Origin: a virus
DNA: 33,807 bases
Reading direction: 5' to 3' (one strand)
Virus record (IMG/VR): IMGVR_UViG_3300025102_000129
Coordinates: 1-33,807 of that record
Shown here: positions 13,515-21,752 of the stretch, in pieces
How the letters are laid out: each line of letters opens with the position of its first letter
Numbering within the stretch: position 1 is the first letter of the stretch
Program-made: the position numbers and the translations under genes
Notes under the pieces: generated by a model
Told to the model about the DNA's origin: nothing
The model's database searches: none
What the model saw: the letters and a program-made list of their open reading frames with translations, nothing else

Positions 13515-16500
13515 TTAACTTAATGCTAGGATAAACGGAGTCATTTCTGAGAACAAACTCTTACTAAAGGATCTTCCGCTAATTGTACCAGTTTCTTGGT
13601 TTATTTGCAAATCATCACCAATTCTGAAGTTACCTGCTTGGTCTGTGCTGGTATAAAGAACCTTACCTCCCGTCTCAGTAACAACTTCATTTTCTTGATT
13701 GGTTACACCACCACGTTTTGGTGTAGCAGTGACAATCTGATTACCTGCTCCAACATACTCAAAAGTATGAGAACTAGCAACAATTCTACTTCCTTGTGAG
13801 AAGAATGCTGTAGAACCAACTCCGACTGCACTTAATAAATTAGTAGCAAGAGTTAGAGTAGATATACCTGAAGATACAGGTGTCGAACTATTTATTGTAT
13901 AATAAAGATCTTCCATAACTGCTGTTCCAGTTGCAGTATTAGAACCTTCTTCAGGAGCAGAAATGGTTATATTTGGTGCAGATTCATATTGAGACCCACT
14001 ACTAATAATCGTTATAGATGCAACACTATCTCCTTCTAAAGTTGCAAATGCAGTTGCCCTTTCACCATTTGGTCCAGTAGGAGCATCAACTGTTACTGTT
14101 GGAGTAAATGAATACCCTGTTCCACCTGACCCTACAGTGATCTTATTAACATCCTTATACAATCTATCAAAGAAGACTAATTGACCGTCATAGGGACGAT
14201 CTACGTCTATCTTGGCAGTGCCTCCAGACACATATGTATGTCCAACAGTTGAAATACCTACGTTAATTACAAATGATGTTGTAGATGGAATAGAATCTAC
14301 ATCAAATACAAAAGGTTTCTTGGATGGATAAGTCTTACTTCCATATATGCATGTTACTCCAATACCAGATACTGTAACTCCCATCCCTACTTGGAATCCA
14401 TGAGCAGCAGTTGTTGTAACCGTTGCTATTCCAGAAAGATGATCATATACAAAATTATTAATGTTTAACGTAGGAGTGCTTACATTTACTTTGATATTCG
14501 CTTGAGAAGCAGCAGCAGTTGTAGTGACTATACCTGTATATTGAAGATCACTTACTCCTCTAGAAACTAAACCAAAAGTACCAAAACTACAATTACTGTT
14601 TGCTATATCTGCTTGACCCCCTTTATCACAAGTAACCGCTTCATTTGTGCAAATAGTGAATAGTGAAACTAACTGTGCAAATCCACCATTAGTAACAGCA
14701 ACACCAACTCCACCTTGATTATATTGAGTGTATGAGTCAACGTTCATAGAACTCAATGATCTTGCTTGATCTCCATCAACATACAATCCAGTTCCTGTTG
14801 TTGTATCACTAGTGCAGTTCTGAATATATGGTCCTTTCCACTTACCACCACCTACATTTTCTGCAATCTCATCTTTAGGGAATGATACAGCAGCTGCAGG
14901 AGCAAGATGACCAGTAAAAGTCATGTTTGCAATTTTGGATGCTTTTCTTACATGAAAGATATCACTTGTTGTATTGCTAGGGATAACAGTAACTGCTCTT
15001 TGGTCATCTCCTACAACTGAAACAAAGGCAGGGATTTCAATAGGATTCGCTTCTTCATATCTACCTGAAAGAACTTTAATTGTTGTTCCTGATTGAGCAA
15101 TACCAACTGCTGCTTTAATTGTTAGTTTAGCATTGTCAATTGATGTTCCATTATTTGTATCTACACCATCTTTTGCAACATATAGAACATTAGGACAAGA
15201 GTTAATACCAGATGCAGCAGCACTAATTGTTACACCAGCACCAATAGTAACCGCAGAATTGGTAATAGTAACACCGTCTTCACCATCAATTGTGCTACCA
15301 ATAGAAATCTCTTCTTGTTCACCATCAATAATAATAGATGAAGTACCAATAGTTAATATTCCAACAATCCTAGTATTACCAGTAACTACTAAATCTTCTG
15401 GGAATGTAGTTCCTCCACCAACATGCATTTTTGCAGCAGTTGCCACACCAGATATATTCCAGTTACGTGCAGTTGCTTCATCATATTCGAGGTCTCCCTC
15501 AACACCCATCTTACCAGCAACCCATAATGCATAGTCGGATTTAGCAGATGTAGTGTTAATACCTACATTTCTAGTTGTATGAACACCAATTGTATTAGAT
15601 GCCCAAGTTCCAGCACCACCAACATTACCTGTCTTTGCAATCCACTTGGAAGTTGCTGAACTGTATTGAATAATATAATTATCATCTAGACCACCAGTTA
15701 CATCAACATCTTCTAGATCATCAAGACGAACAGCACCACCGCCACCAAAGGTTGATAGTTGTTGCTGAACTCTATTGACAAATAATCTGTAATGCTCTGA
15801 CAGTTGATCAAGAGTTACATATCTCTTATCTAATGGTGTTAATGGATCAGAGTTATCAACATCAGGAGGAATATTTAAAAGACCCTCTGATAGAATTTCT
15901 TTCTGATCAAACTTCTCTAATACTTCTTCTAATTGTCTAACTTTACCAGTAAGTTCTTTACTCTTTGCTGCTATTTCATCTACATTTAATTTCTCTACAA
16001 CATCCTCAAACTCTTTACGAATACCGTTAATATGCTTTTCATTTACAGTAAAGTTAATTTGTAAATCTTTTAACTTATCAGATAAAGTTTCTTCAAACTG
16101 CTCTACATTAGTTTTTAAATCATCATGATACTTTGTAGTGCTAGTATCTAAATTCTCTTGTAGTTCGCATATGTTGTCTGATAGATTTGATTCTAATTCA
16201 GTTATCTTTGATGCAAAAGAAGTTAAAGTATTTGCATACTCTTCTAACTTTTTATCACTAGAAATCTCTCTATTCTTAAAGTCTCTCTTTACAGTGTCAG
16301 AAAGAACTTTTGATTCCTTTACCAGGTTCTCAATTTTAATTATCCTTTCAGATAATACTTTATCAACTTCAGATTCTTTACCTTCTACTCTTTCATGAAC
16401 AGCAGTAACACCAGTATCGAGAACAACAAGTCTTTCATCAAGAGTAACAATATCCTGTGCTAACTCTCTGAATAACTTGTTAATACCCTTTTCTGTCTTT

Positions 16501-17342
16501 ATCTTTGATTCGGTTAAAGACTTTCTATGTTGCTTTATATCCTTCTCAATTCCTTTAATTCCTTGCTTATAATTTTCTTCAACCTTCTTTAATTTCTCAT
16601 CTACCAACTCTTCATTTTCTGTTAGTCTATCTTCAGTTTTTAATTCAGTCTCTGCAAAGAACTTCTTATACTCTGGCAGTTCTTTCTCTACTAATGTTTT
16701 AACTTTATTACCAATACCCTTTACATCTTCTTTAATACCAGAAAGGTTTTCTTCATTAATACCTTTAAGGTTATCTGCAATATTAGAAACCTCTTCTTTA
16801 ATATCAGTTCCTAAAGTTTCAAATACATCAGTTACTTCTTCCTTAAAATCACCAAATCTACTATCAACTCTGGTTTCAGAATCTACAATTAGTTTCTTAT
16901 ATGCAGGAACTTCCTCACCTAAAAACTCAGTTACCTTTTCAGATAATGTATTAAATTCTTCCTTTACTTCAAATAAAGTATTTGTATTAACTGTTTTTAC
17001 TTTATCTTGAACATTTCTTATCGACTCTTCTACAAATAGAAGATGAGCCATCATAGAATCATCAAGATCTTTCTTACTGATTAGATCTTGAATATTTTCT
17101 CGTATCTCTTCTACAGCACTTGATAAACCTTCTACCTTTTCTACATTAGACTTGAAAGTATTGAAAGTTTCTGTAAAGTCAGAAAGAGATTGTATATTAT
17201 TTAAATTACTTTTAAACGAATCAAAAGCTTCAGAAATTCGCTCTACCTTTTCAGGTGTAGCATTTTTCAACTCTTCCTTTACATCATCAAATGATGAATT
17301 AGGATTTTTTTCGTAAAATTCTGATGGCTTCTTAAGTGGCAC
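13515..17342 (-). CDS. Large coiled-coil and beta-helix fibre-like structural protein
   Basis: A 1275-residue protein. Residues 1-480 are a long coiled coil rich in E, K, L and V. Residues about 505-560 form a hinge (H-Y-R-L-F-V-N-R-V-Q-Q-Q-L, then G-G-G-G). Residues 580-710 are short fibre-like beta repeats. Residues about 716-960 look like a parallel beta-helix starting C-P-N-V-L-Y-V-A-K-D-G-V-D-T-N-N-G-T, as in pectin-lyase-like folds. Residues 1067-1145 hold two G-x-G-Y type repeats. Residues 1230-1275 are a C-terminal domain (T-D-Q-A-G-N-F-R-I-G-D-D-L). The start is GTG at 17342: an ATG just upstream is followed at once by a stop, and AATAAATA and GGAG lie ahead of the GTG. It is probably a trimeric tail or head fibre. 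No catalytic residues could be assigned. Confidence 0.85.
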   Translation of the reverse strand: MPLKKPSEFYEKNPNSSFDDVKEELKNATPEKVERISEAFDSFKSNLNNIQSLSDFTETFNTFKSNVEKVEGLSSAVEEIRENIQDLISKKDLDDSMMAHLLFVEESIRNVQDKVKTVNTNTLFEVKEEFNTLSEKVTEFLGEEVPAYKKLIVDSETRVDSRFGDFKEEVTDVFETLGTDIKEEVSNIADNLKGINEENLSGIKEDVKGIGNKVKTLVEKELPEYKKFFAETELKTEDRLTENEELVDEKLKKVEENYKQGIKGIEKDIKQHRKSLTESKIKTEKGINKLFRELAQDIVTLDERLVVLDTGVTAVHERVEGKESEVDKVLSERIIKIENLVKESKVLSDTVKRDFKNREISSDKKLEEYANTLTSFASKITELESNLSDNICELQENLDTSTTKYHDDLKTNVEQFEETLSDKLKDLQINFTVNEKHINGIRKEFEDVVEKLNVDEIAAKSKELTGKVRQLEEVLEKFDQKEILSEGLLNIPPDVDNSDPLTPLDKRYVTLDQLSEHYRLFVNRVQQQLSTFGGGGAVRLDDLEDVDVTGGLDDNYIIQYSSATSKWIAKTGNVGGAGTWASNTIGVHTTRNVGINTTSAKSDYALWVAGKMGVEGDLEYDEATARNWNISGVATAAKMHVGGGTTFPEDLVVTGNTRIVGILTIGTSSIIIDGEQEEISIGSTIDGEDGVTITNSAVTIGAGVTISAAASGINSCPNVLYVAKDGVDTNNGTSIDNAKLTIKAAVGIAQSGTTIKVLSGRYEEANPIEIPAFVSVVGDDQRAVTVIPSNTTSDIFHVRKASKIANMTFTGHLAPAAAVSFPKDEIAENVGGGKWKGPYIQNCTSDTTTGTGLYVDGDQARSLSSMNVDSYTQYNQGGVGVAVTNGGFAQLVSLFTICTNEAVTCDKGGQADIANSNCSFGTFGLVSRGVSDLQYTGIVTTTAAASQANIKVNVSTPTLNINNFVYDHLSGIATVTTTAAHGFQVGMGVTVSGIGVTCIYGSKTYPSKKPFVFDVDSIPSTTSFVINVGISTVGHTYVSGGTAKIDVDRPYDGQLVFFDRLYKDVNKITVGSGGTGYSFTPTVTVDAPTGPNGERATAFATLEGDSVASITIISSGSQYESAPNITISAPEEGSNTATGTAVMEDLYYTINSSTPVSSGISTLTLATNLLSAVGVGSTAFFSQGSRIVASSHTFEYVGAGNQIVTATPKRGGVTNQENEVVTETGGKVLYTSTDQAGNFRIGDDLQINQETGTISGRSFSKSLFSEMTPFILALS

Positions 17343-17366
17343 GTATTTCTACTCCATCTACAAGTA

Positions 17367-17374
17367 TATTTATT
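17367..17374 (-). promoter_or_regulatory. Late promoter AATAAATA for the fibre-like gene
   Basis: A NATAAATA element on the minus strand 24 bases before the GTG start at 17342. It overlaps the end of the gp16 gene and helps fix that start. Confidence 0.72.
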
Positions 17375-17796
17375 CAGTCTTTTTTAGGGGTTTCTCCCTT
17401 TATCAGTTTTGCAAGATCTGCAGTAGATCCAACAAAAAGTGCATTATTGACTGTGGATGGTCCTTTTGATACTTTTTCTTCATTGACATCCTTCAGTTTT
17501 TTCTGAAGATCAATCAATTTATCAGTAGCATCAGAGACACTTTTTATGAGTTGACCAGCAACTTCATATGCTCTAGGCATCTCACTTTCTTGAGCAATCT
17601 CAAGAATACCATTTATTGCCTCTTGTCCTTTCTCTATTATACTATAAAGATTGCCTCTTGTATACTCATAATCTTTCGTAATATCATCCTGTGTAAGTCT
17701 AGCAGGTTTTTCTGGTTTAACAACTTCAGTCTTCTCTTCTACCACTTCGGGAGTGATATTAAAGGATTTATCTAACTTATTATATTCTTTATCCAT
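17374..17796 (-). CDS. 16: Small terminase subunit gp16
   Basis: This 140-residue protein (T4 gp16 has 164) recognises viral DNA and stimulates the large terminase. The central part, about 39-103, matches marine T4-like gp16: I-T-K-D-Y-E-Y-T-R-G-N-L-Y-S-I-I-E-K-G, Q-E-A-I-N-G-I-L-E-I-A, then R-A-Y-E-V-A-G-Q-L-I-K-S-V and a coiled coil that in the family drives ring formation. The charged N-terminal 35 residues and the G-P-S-T-V-N-N-A-L-F-V-G-S-T tail are also typical. It starts directly after the gp15 stop. In T4 gene 17 follows directly; here seven other genes intervene. Confidence 0.93.
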   Translation of the reverse strand: MDKEYNKLDKSFNITPEVVEEKTEVVKPEKPARLTQDDITKDYEYTRGNLYSIIEKGQEAINGILEIAQESEMPRAYEVAGQLIKSVSDATDKLIDLQKKLKDVNEEKVSKGPSTVNNALFVGSTADLAKLIKGETPKKD

Positions 17797-18801
17797 TTAG
17801 AGGAACCCGTCTACAGTGCCATCAAATCCAAAGTCATCCCCTTCTTCGATAAGAACATTATCAGCAGCAGCAATAGACTTAACTTCAGCACCTTTCAAAT
17901 GAGAAGCGGCAACAGTTTGATCTTGTCCTCTTTCAACAGTTATACTATTACCCTCAATTTTCTTGACATACAATTCCTCATCTCCAATATTAATATAAAG
18001 TTTCTTAGATGATGATAGTGCAGGAATTTTACTTCCATCAACCAAAGGAATTATAACATCACCTAAACCAATATTCTCATCAAGATTGGTAAGAACATCA
18101 CCTGTGTAATTCTTGGTTGCTCTTGGAGTAACTGTGTAGGAAATATCCCGCATAGTACTCTTGGAATCTCCAGAAATGTATGTAGTCTTGACCTTCTTAA
18201 TGATGTCCTTAGTAGCAGAAGTAACAGGACCAAACATGTAGGTTTTAGCAGTAAACCTTAATGTATAAAGAAGAACTCTTCTTGAAGTAAAGTCTCCTTC
18301 ATAATCATCCTGCATTGTAATATTTTCTAATACAATAGGAATATCTCTTTTCTCATTAATAGCACCAACCAAATTTACTGATACGTTATATGCTGGTTGG
18401 AAATATGGTAATATTTGTTCTGTAATCTGCAATGCATCATCATTCAACTTACACATAATAGCAAGTTCAAATTGCATATTATATGGAACAGGCATATATG
18501 TCTTTTTTGATTCACTTCCATCATCTGGATCTTTTACTGTATATTGTTGTGTTGTAGTAACCTTTCTACTAGGATCATATGTAAGACCAGTAAACTCAAA
18601 CGACATCCTTGGAAGAGTAATCGCAGTGCTCTTATTCAAGTCTGGTGCTTGTTCTAATCTTGCAAGAAACTTTTGAGTTGGACCGTATGCCAAAGGAACT
18701 CTTATAGTCGAATCCGTTTGCTTAACAGTAATACCATTAAACAAAGTTCCGAACGCAACAATGGTTCTCCTCAATATCTCGTTATAAAAATACTCAAACA
18801 T
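17797..18801 (-). CDS. 15: Tail sheath stabiliser and completion protein gp15
   Basis: This 334-residue protein (T4 gp15 has 272) caps the finished tail and joins it to the neck. The opening Y-F-Y-N-E-I-L-R-R-T-I-V-A-F-G-T-L-F-N, the P-L-A-Y-G-P-T-Q-K-F-L-A-R segment near 37-49 and the L-P-R-M-S-F-E-F near 63-70 are diagnostic. Residues about 235-315 are an added domain with I-N-I-G-D-E-E-L-Y-V-K-K-I-E-G-N-S-I and V-E-R-G, a motif repeated in the large DUF4815 protein at 21753-29276. The final residues are acidic and end G-F-D-G-T-V-D-G-F-L. The start is supported by a CTAAATA element upstream. Confidence 0.94.
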   Translation of the reverse strand: MFEYFYNEILRRTIVAFGTLFNGITVKQTDSTIRVPLAYGPTQKFLARLEQAPDLNKSTAITLPRMSFEFTGLTYDPSRKVTTTQQYTVKDPDDGSESKKTYMPVPYNMQFELAIMCKLNDDALQITEQILPYFQPAYNVSVNLVGAINEKRDIPIVLENITMQDDYEGDFTSRRVLLYTLRFTAKTYMFGPVTSATKDIIKKVKTTYISGDSKSTMRDISYTVTPRATKNYTGDVLTNLDENIGLGDVIIPLVDGSKIPALSSSKKLYINIGDEELYVKKIEGNSITVERGQDQTVAASHLKGAEVKSIAAADNVLIEEGDDFGFDGTVDGFL

Positions 18802-18822
18802 GGTTATTATCCTCGTAACTTA

Positions 18823-18830
18823 TATTTAGG
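18823..18830 (-). promoter_or_regulatory. Late promoter-like CCTAAATA for gp15
   Basis: The minus strand reads CCTAAATA 21 bases before the gp15 ATG, overlapping the gp14 stop region. It is the same CTAAATA variant as at gp19. Confidence 0.5.
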
Positions 18831-20259
18831 GAATACCGAATGGGTTCTGTTCCGTAAAGTCTAATATCTTATCTGCTTCTGTTTCTATATTAAAGTTATC
18901 AGCATATCCATCATCAGTAGGATCCTCATCTACTACCCTTAAGGCATGTGATGCAAGAGATGTCTGACCAATTATCTTCTCACCCATAACAAATGTGCCA
19001 TTGATAGAAGCAACTTCTAATATATTGGTTGTAGAATTCCAAGATCTAACTCTACCAGTTGCATTACTATTTTCACCCTTGACTTGCTCATTAAAGATAT
19101 AATCTCCTGTAGAATCCATCGATGGATCGGATATTGATATGGTAGGTGCAACAGTATATCCTGCACCAGCATTAGTAATGTTGATAGAAGTAATAGTTCC
19201 ACCAGCACTAATAATTGCAACAGCAGTAGCTGTTGTTCCTACTCCAATAGGACCAGAGAATGTAATTGTTGGTGCGGTAGTAAATCCAGAACCAGTTGCA
19301 GTAAGTGTTACAATACCAACTGTTCCATCACCTATGAATGCAGTTCCAGCAGCACCTGTTCCTTCACCACCAGTTACCTGAACTAGAGGTGCTACAGTAT
19401 ATCCAGAACCTGGATTTACCAAGTCTATATTCTGAACAGAACGTGCTCTCTCATTAACGTTCTTATTACACGCTACAATGCCTCCAATCATCCTTACAGT
19501 GGCAATACCTGTTACGCCGCCTGTAGGGGCAGAGGAGAACCCTACAGAGGGACTATAGATGTATCCACCACCTCTATTGGTTATATCAATATATCTTATA
19601 GCACCAGAGGTTATTATTCCAGTATATGCAGCAGCAGTTATTCCCACACCAACTACAGTAAGTGTTTGAGTTGGACCAAGTATTGTTGGAATACCGTCTT
19701 CTGTATCTCCATCCAAATTATCTCCGACTAACTCATTATCAATCTCATCAACACCTGTATCGATGATTTCATCTTCGTAACGGAAGAGTTCACATCTTAA
19801 TTCATAAACATAATTCTTTTGTAACTGGTAGAAAGGTTTCTCATGCTCTACATACTTGATCTCAAATAACCTATCTCCCAATGGAAAATAAACTAGATCT
19901 CCTTCCTTGGGTCTAGTTGTTAGTTTTACATCTGCCTCATTTTTCATCAAAGGTGAGATATAATTCTCAAATCTTTCTTTAGAAATAGTAAGTGTTATCT
20001 CATTCGTCTGTTCAATACCAAACTTTGATAATAGAGTTGGATTATCTCCATACCCATCAAAGGTATCAACATATGCCTCAATAGGATATGCATCATCAAA
20101 TCTAGATGCTACTACTTCTCTTATTACTTTATTTTCTGTCACATACTTACGAGGTAGATAATGCACCTCAACACCATACATCCTCAACTGTTCGTTGATT
20201 AGATCCTGAACTAAATTCTGTTCTGATCGAGCACCTTGCTGGAAGAATGGGTTAAGCAC
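18826..20259 (-). CDS. 14: Neck protein gp14 with a repeat-domain insertion
   Basis: This 477-residue neck protein joins head to tail; T4 gp14 has about 256 residues. Residues 1-195 are the conserved core (M-L-N-P-F-F-Q-Q-G, L-I-N-E-Q-L-R-M-Y-G-V-E-V-H-Y-L-P-R near 20-37, D-G-Y-G-D-N-P-T-L-L-S-K-F-G-I near 68-82). The C-terminal tail D-K-I-L-D-F-T-E-Q-N-P-F-G at 463-475 is also conserved. Between them, residues about 205-445 are inserted: four G-x-G-Y/F repeats (228-378) and then a G-E-K-I-I-G-Q-T-S segment. The start is GTG at 20259, four bases after the gp13 stop. The matching N terminus supports it, since the next Met is residue 27. Confidence 0.94.
   Translation of the reverse strand: MLNPFFQQGARSEQNLVQDLINEQLRMYGVEVHYLPRKYVTENKVIREVVASRFDDAYPIEAYVDTFDGYGDNPTLLSKFGIEQTNEITLTISKERFENYISPLMKNEADVKLTTRPKEGDLVYFPLGDRLFEIKYVEHEKPFYQLQKNYVYELRCELFRYEDEIIDTGVDEIDNELVGDNLDGDTEDGIPTILGPTQTLTVVGVGITAAAYTGIITSGAIRYIDITNRGGGYIYSPSVGFSSAPTGGVTGIATVRMIGGIVACNKNVNERARSVQNIDLVNPGSGYTVAPLVQVTGGEGTGAAGTAFIGDGTVGIVTLTATGSGFTTAPTITFSGPIGVGTTATAVAIISAGGTITSINITNAGAGYTVAPTISISDPSMDSTGDYIFNEQVKGENSNATGRVRSWNSTTNILEVASINGTFVMGEKIIGQTSLASHALRVVDEDPTDDGYADNFNIETEADKILDFTEQNPFGIP
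19126..19578 (-). repeat. Tandem G-x-G-Y protein repeats inside gp14
   Basis: Four related units encode N-R-G-G-G-Y-I-Y-S-P-S-V, N-P-G-S-G-Y-T-V-A-P-L-V, A-T-G-S-G-F-T-T-A-P-T-I and N-A-G-A-G-Y-T-V-A-P-T-I. Each is preceded by an I-x-I or L-T-L strand and followed by a Gly/Ala-rich strand. The pattern suggests small repeated beta units, and similar units occur in three other proteins of the window. Confidence 0.85.
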
Positions 20260-20263
20260 TATA

Positions 20264-21124
20264 CTAACCTATCATGTCTAATGGTGGCATTTCATACATA
20301 TTGGACATCTGTTCTCGGATGATTTCAAGATCTTTCTCTCCATCATCATAAATTTGCCGTCCATTTAACTCAACACCACCAGGAAGTTTAACTCCTTGGA
20401 ATTTAAGTAAATTTTGACCCCACTGCCTTTTCATAAGAGCAGTTGAGTATCTCTTTAAGAATGAATCATTCCATACTCTAGGGTAATCATTTGGATCTAA
20501 TAATCTAAAACAATCAAGTATTAGCCAATCTCCTTTACTAACACTACTCCAATCAATATCAATATACAATCTATCCATTCTCTGGTTAAATCTTATTTGC
20601 TTCTCTGTAGTCAATAAAAAATTAATATCTTCTAGATAAGTTCTAGTCATTGCATAACTTAAAAGACCCTGATAACCAAGGTTAAATGCAACATCATTTA
20701 AGAATAACTGATACTTAACACTAAACATGTTATTAGTAACAGTATTTGATCCATCAAAATGAAAAAGTTTTGTTACTCCAATTACTTCTGGAGGCATCTG
20801 TAAGAAATTTCCATTCTCATAGAAATTGAAAGATGTAGATACACCAGCAATCTTTGTTTCAGATGTTGTAGTTGATATACCAGTAACTTTATTACCCTCA
20901 CCTGCTTCCATTGTTGCACTTCCTCTATCAATATCGTCTTGAGTAATTTGATATTTAAGATAGACTTGAGAAACACCATCAAAATGCCTTTCATTAAAAA
21001 ATTGAATGGCATCGTCAACGATGTCTTCAACTTGCTCATCGGCAATATTGATTTCCAGCACTGGAGCACCCAGTTGCCGTTTACAATAATCTATAAATTC
21101 TCCTCTGGTTCCTGGTTGTGCCAT
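20264..21124 (-). CDS. 13: Neck protein gp13
   Basis: This 286-residue protein (T4 gp13 has 309) forms the ring under the portal together with gp14. Typical parts are the start with P-G-T-R-G-E-F-I-D-Y-C-K-R-Q-L-G-A-P-V-L-E-I-N-I, then D-D-A-I-Q-F-F-N-E-R-H-F-D-G-V near 36-50, and D-W-S-S-V-S-K-G-D-W-L-I-L-D-C-F-R near 195-211. The C-terminal part with K-R-Q-W-G-Q-N-L-L-K-F-Q-G-V near 233-246 is also conserved. The ATG at 21124 has AGGAG at 21136-21140 and a CATAAATA element upstream. gp14 follows with a four-base gap. Confidence 0.95.
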   Translation of the reverse strand: MAQPGTRGEFIDYCKRQLGAPVLEINIADEQVEDIVDDAIQFFNERHFDGVSQVYLKYQITQDDIDRGSATMEAGEGNKVTGISTTTSETKIAGVSTSFNFYENGNFLQMPPEVIGVTKLFHFDGSNTVTNNMFSVKYQLFLNDVAFNLGYQGLLSYAMTRTYLEDINFLLTTEKQIRFNQRMDRLYIDIDWSSVSKGDWLILDCFRLLDPNDYPRVWNDSFLKRYSTALMKRQWGQNLLKFQGVKLPGGVELNGRQIYDDGEKDLEIIREQMSNMYEMPPLDMIG

Positions 21125-21146
21125 TTAGACTATTACTCCTTCACTA

Positions 21147-21154
21147 TATTTATG
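21147..21154 (-). promoter_or_regulatory. Late promoter CATAAATA for gp13
   Basis: A NATAAATA element on the minus strand 22 bases before the gp13 ATG. It overlaps the stop codon of the 128-residue gene upstream. Confidence 0.75.
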
Positions 21155-21536
21155 GTGCTGAAGAAATACCTGCCTGAACCATGATATTTCCATTTAGTAT
21201 ATTATAAGTTGTTTGTCCTACACCAGGACTAATCAATACATTGTACAAGTATCTTCCTTGTGGAATAGATCGAGTATGATTTCGACCTAATGATAATGTA
21301 ATAGATCCTGTGCTAATCCCTGCAGTAAAGGTTGCAGTTGGAACTGTAGTTGCTGCTACTCCAGCACTCTTTTGAAGTTGTGCAGAGACAGACCATGCAG
21401 TTGTAAATCCATATGCAGCATTACCAACGTCTACAACTGTAAAGGTAGCATCAAAAGTAGAACCTCCATATATGGTTAAGTTCGATGCTACAGGAACACC
21501 TGCAGTGGGATCAAATGTAATCTTTTTAGTTGCCAT
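21150..21536 (-). CDS. Beta-rich structural-type protein upstream of gp13
   Basis: This 128-residue protein is predicted to be all beta. After K-K-I-T-F-D-P-T-A-G it has L-T-I-Y-G-G-S-T-F-D-A-T-F-T-V-V-D near 20-36, then W-S-V-S-A-Q-L-Q-K-S near 48-57 and R-Y-L-Y-N-V-L-I-S near 94-102. This order (a G-S-T/D-T strand, then an aromatic-x-x-x-A-Q-x-x-K strand, then a Y-x-Y/Y-N-V strand) recalls the Ig-like N-terminal domains of some phage baseplate proteins. The match is by pattern only. It overlaps the upstream 74-residue gene by 11 bases and ends in the gp13 promoter. A minor neck, whisker or baseplate component is possible. Confidence 0.78.
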   Translation of the reverse strand: MATKKITFDPTAGVPVASNLTIYGGSTFDATFTVVDVGNAAYGFTTAWSVSAQLQKSAGVAATTVPTATFTAGISTGSITLSLGRNHTRSIPQGRYLYNVLISPGVGQTTYNILNGNIMVQAGISSAP

Positions 21537-21750
21537 TGACTAACTCTTTAAGTAGGGATTTAATCTCATTCATTTCATTTTTTAGATTAACAAGATCTTC
21601 TTCAATAGTAGAGACTTGTTTTGTTTTTGCAGTTTTAACTTTTCGACTTGCTACATATTTTTCATAATCTAAATTGTTTACATTAACGATAGATCCTGTT
21701 TTTGGATCTCTTGCCAAATCACTTTGGTCTTTCACTTTGTTTAATGTCAT
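21526..21750 (-). CDS. Small coiled-coil protein
   Basis: A 74-residue protein. Residues 1-35 are polar with D-P-K-T-G-S-I-V-N-V-N-N near 16-27, and residues 45-71 form a short coiled coil (S-T-I-E-E-D-L-V-N-L-K-N-E-M-N-E-I-K-S-L-L). It starts two bases after the stop of the DUF4815 protein and overlaps the next gene by 11 bases, which supports it as a real gene of the same transcript. No family is recognised. Its size and placement would suit a chaperone or small assembly factor for its large neighbour, but that is a guess. Confidence 0.75.
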   Translation of the reverse strand: MTLNKVKDQSDLARDPKTGSIVNVNNLDYEKYVASRKVKTAKTKQVSTIEEDLVNLKNEMNEIKSLLKELVNGN

Positions 21751-21752
21751 AG

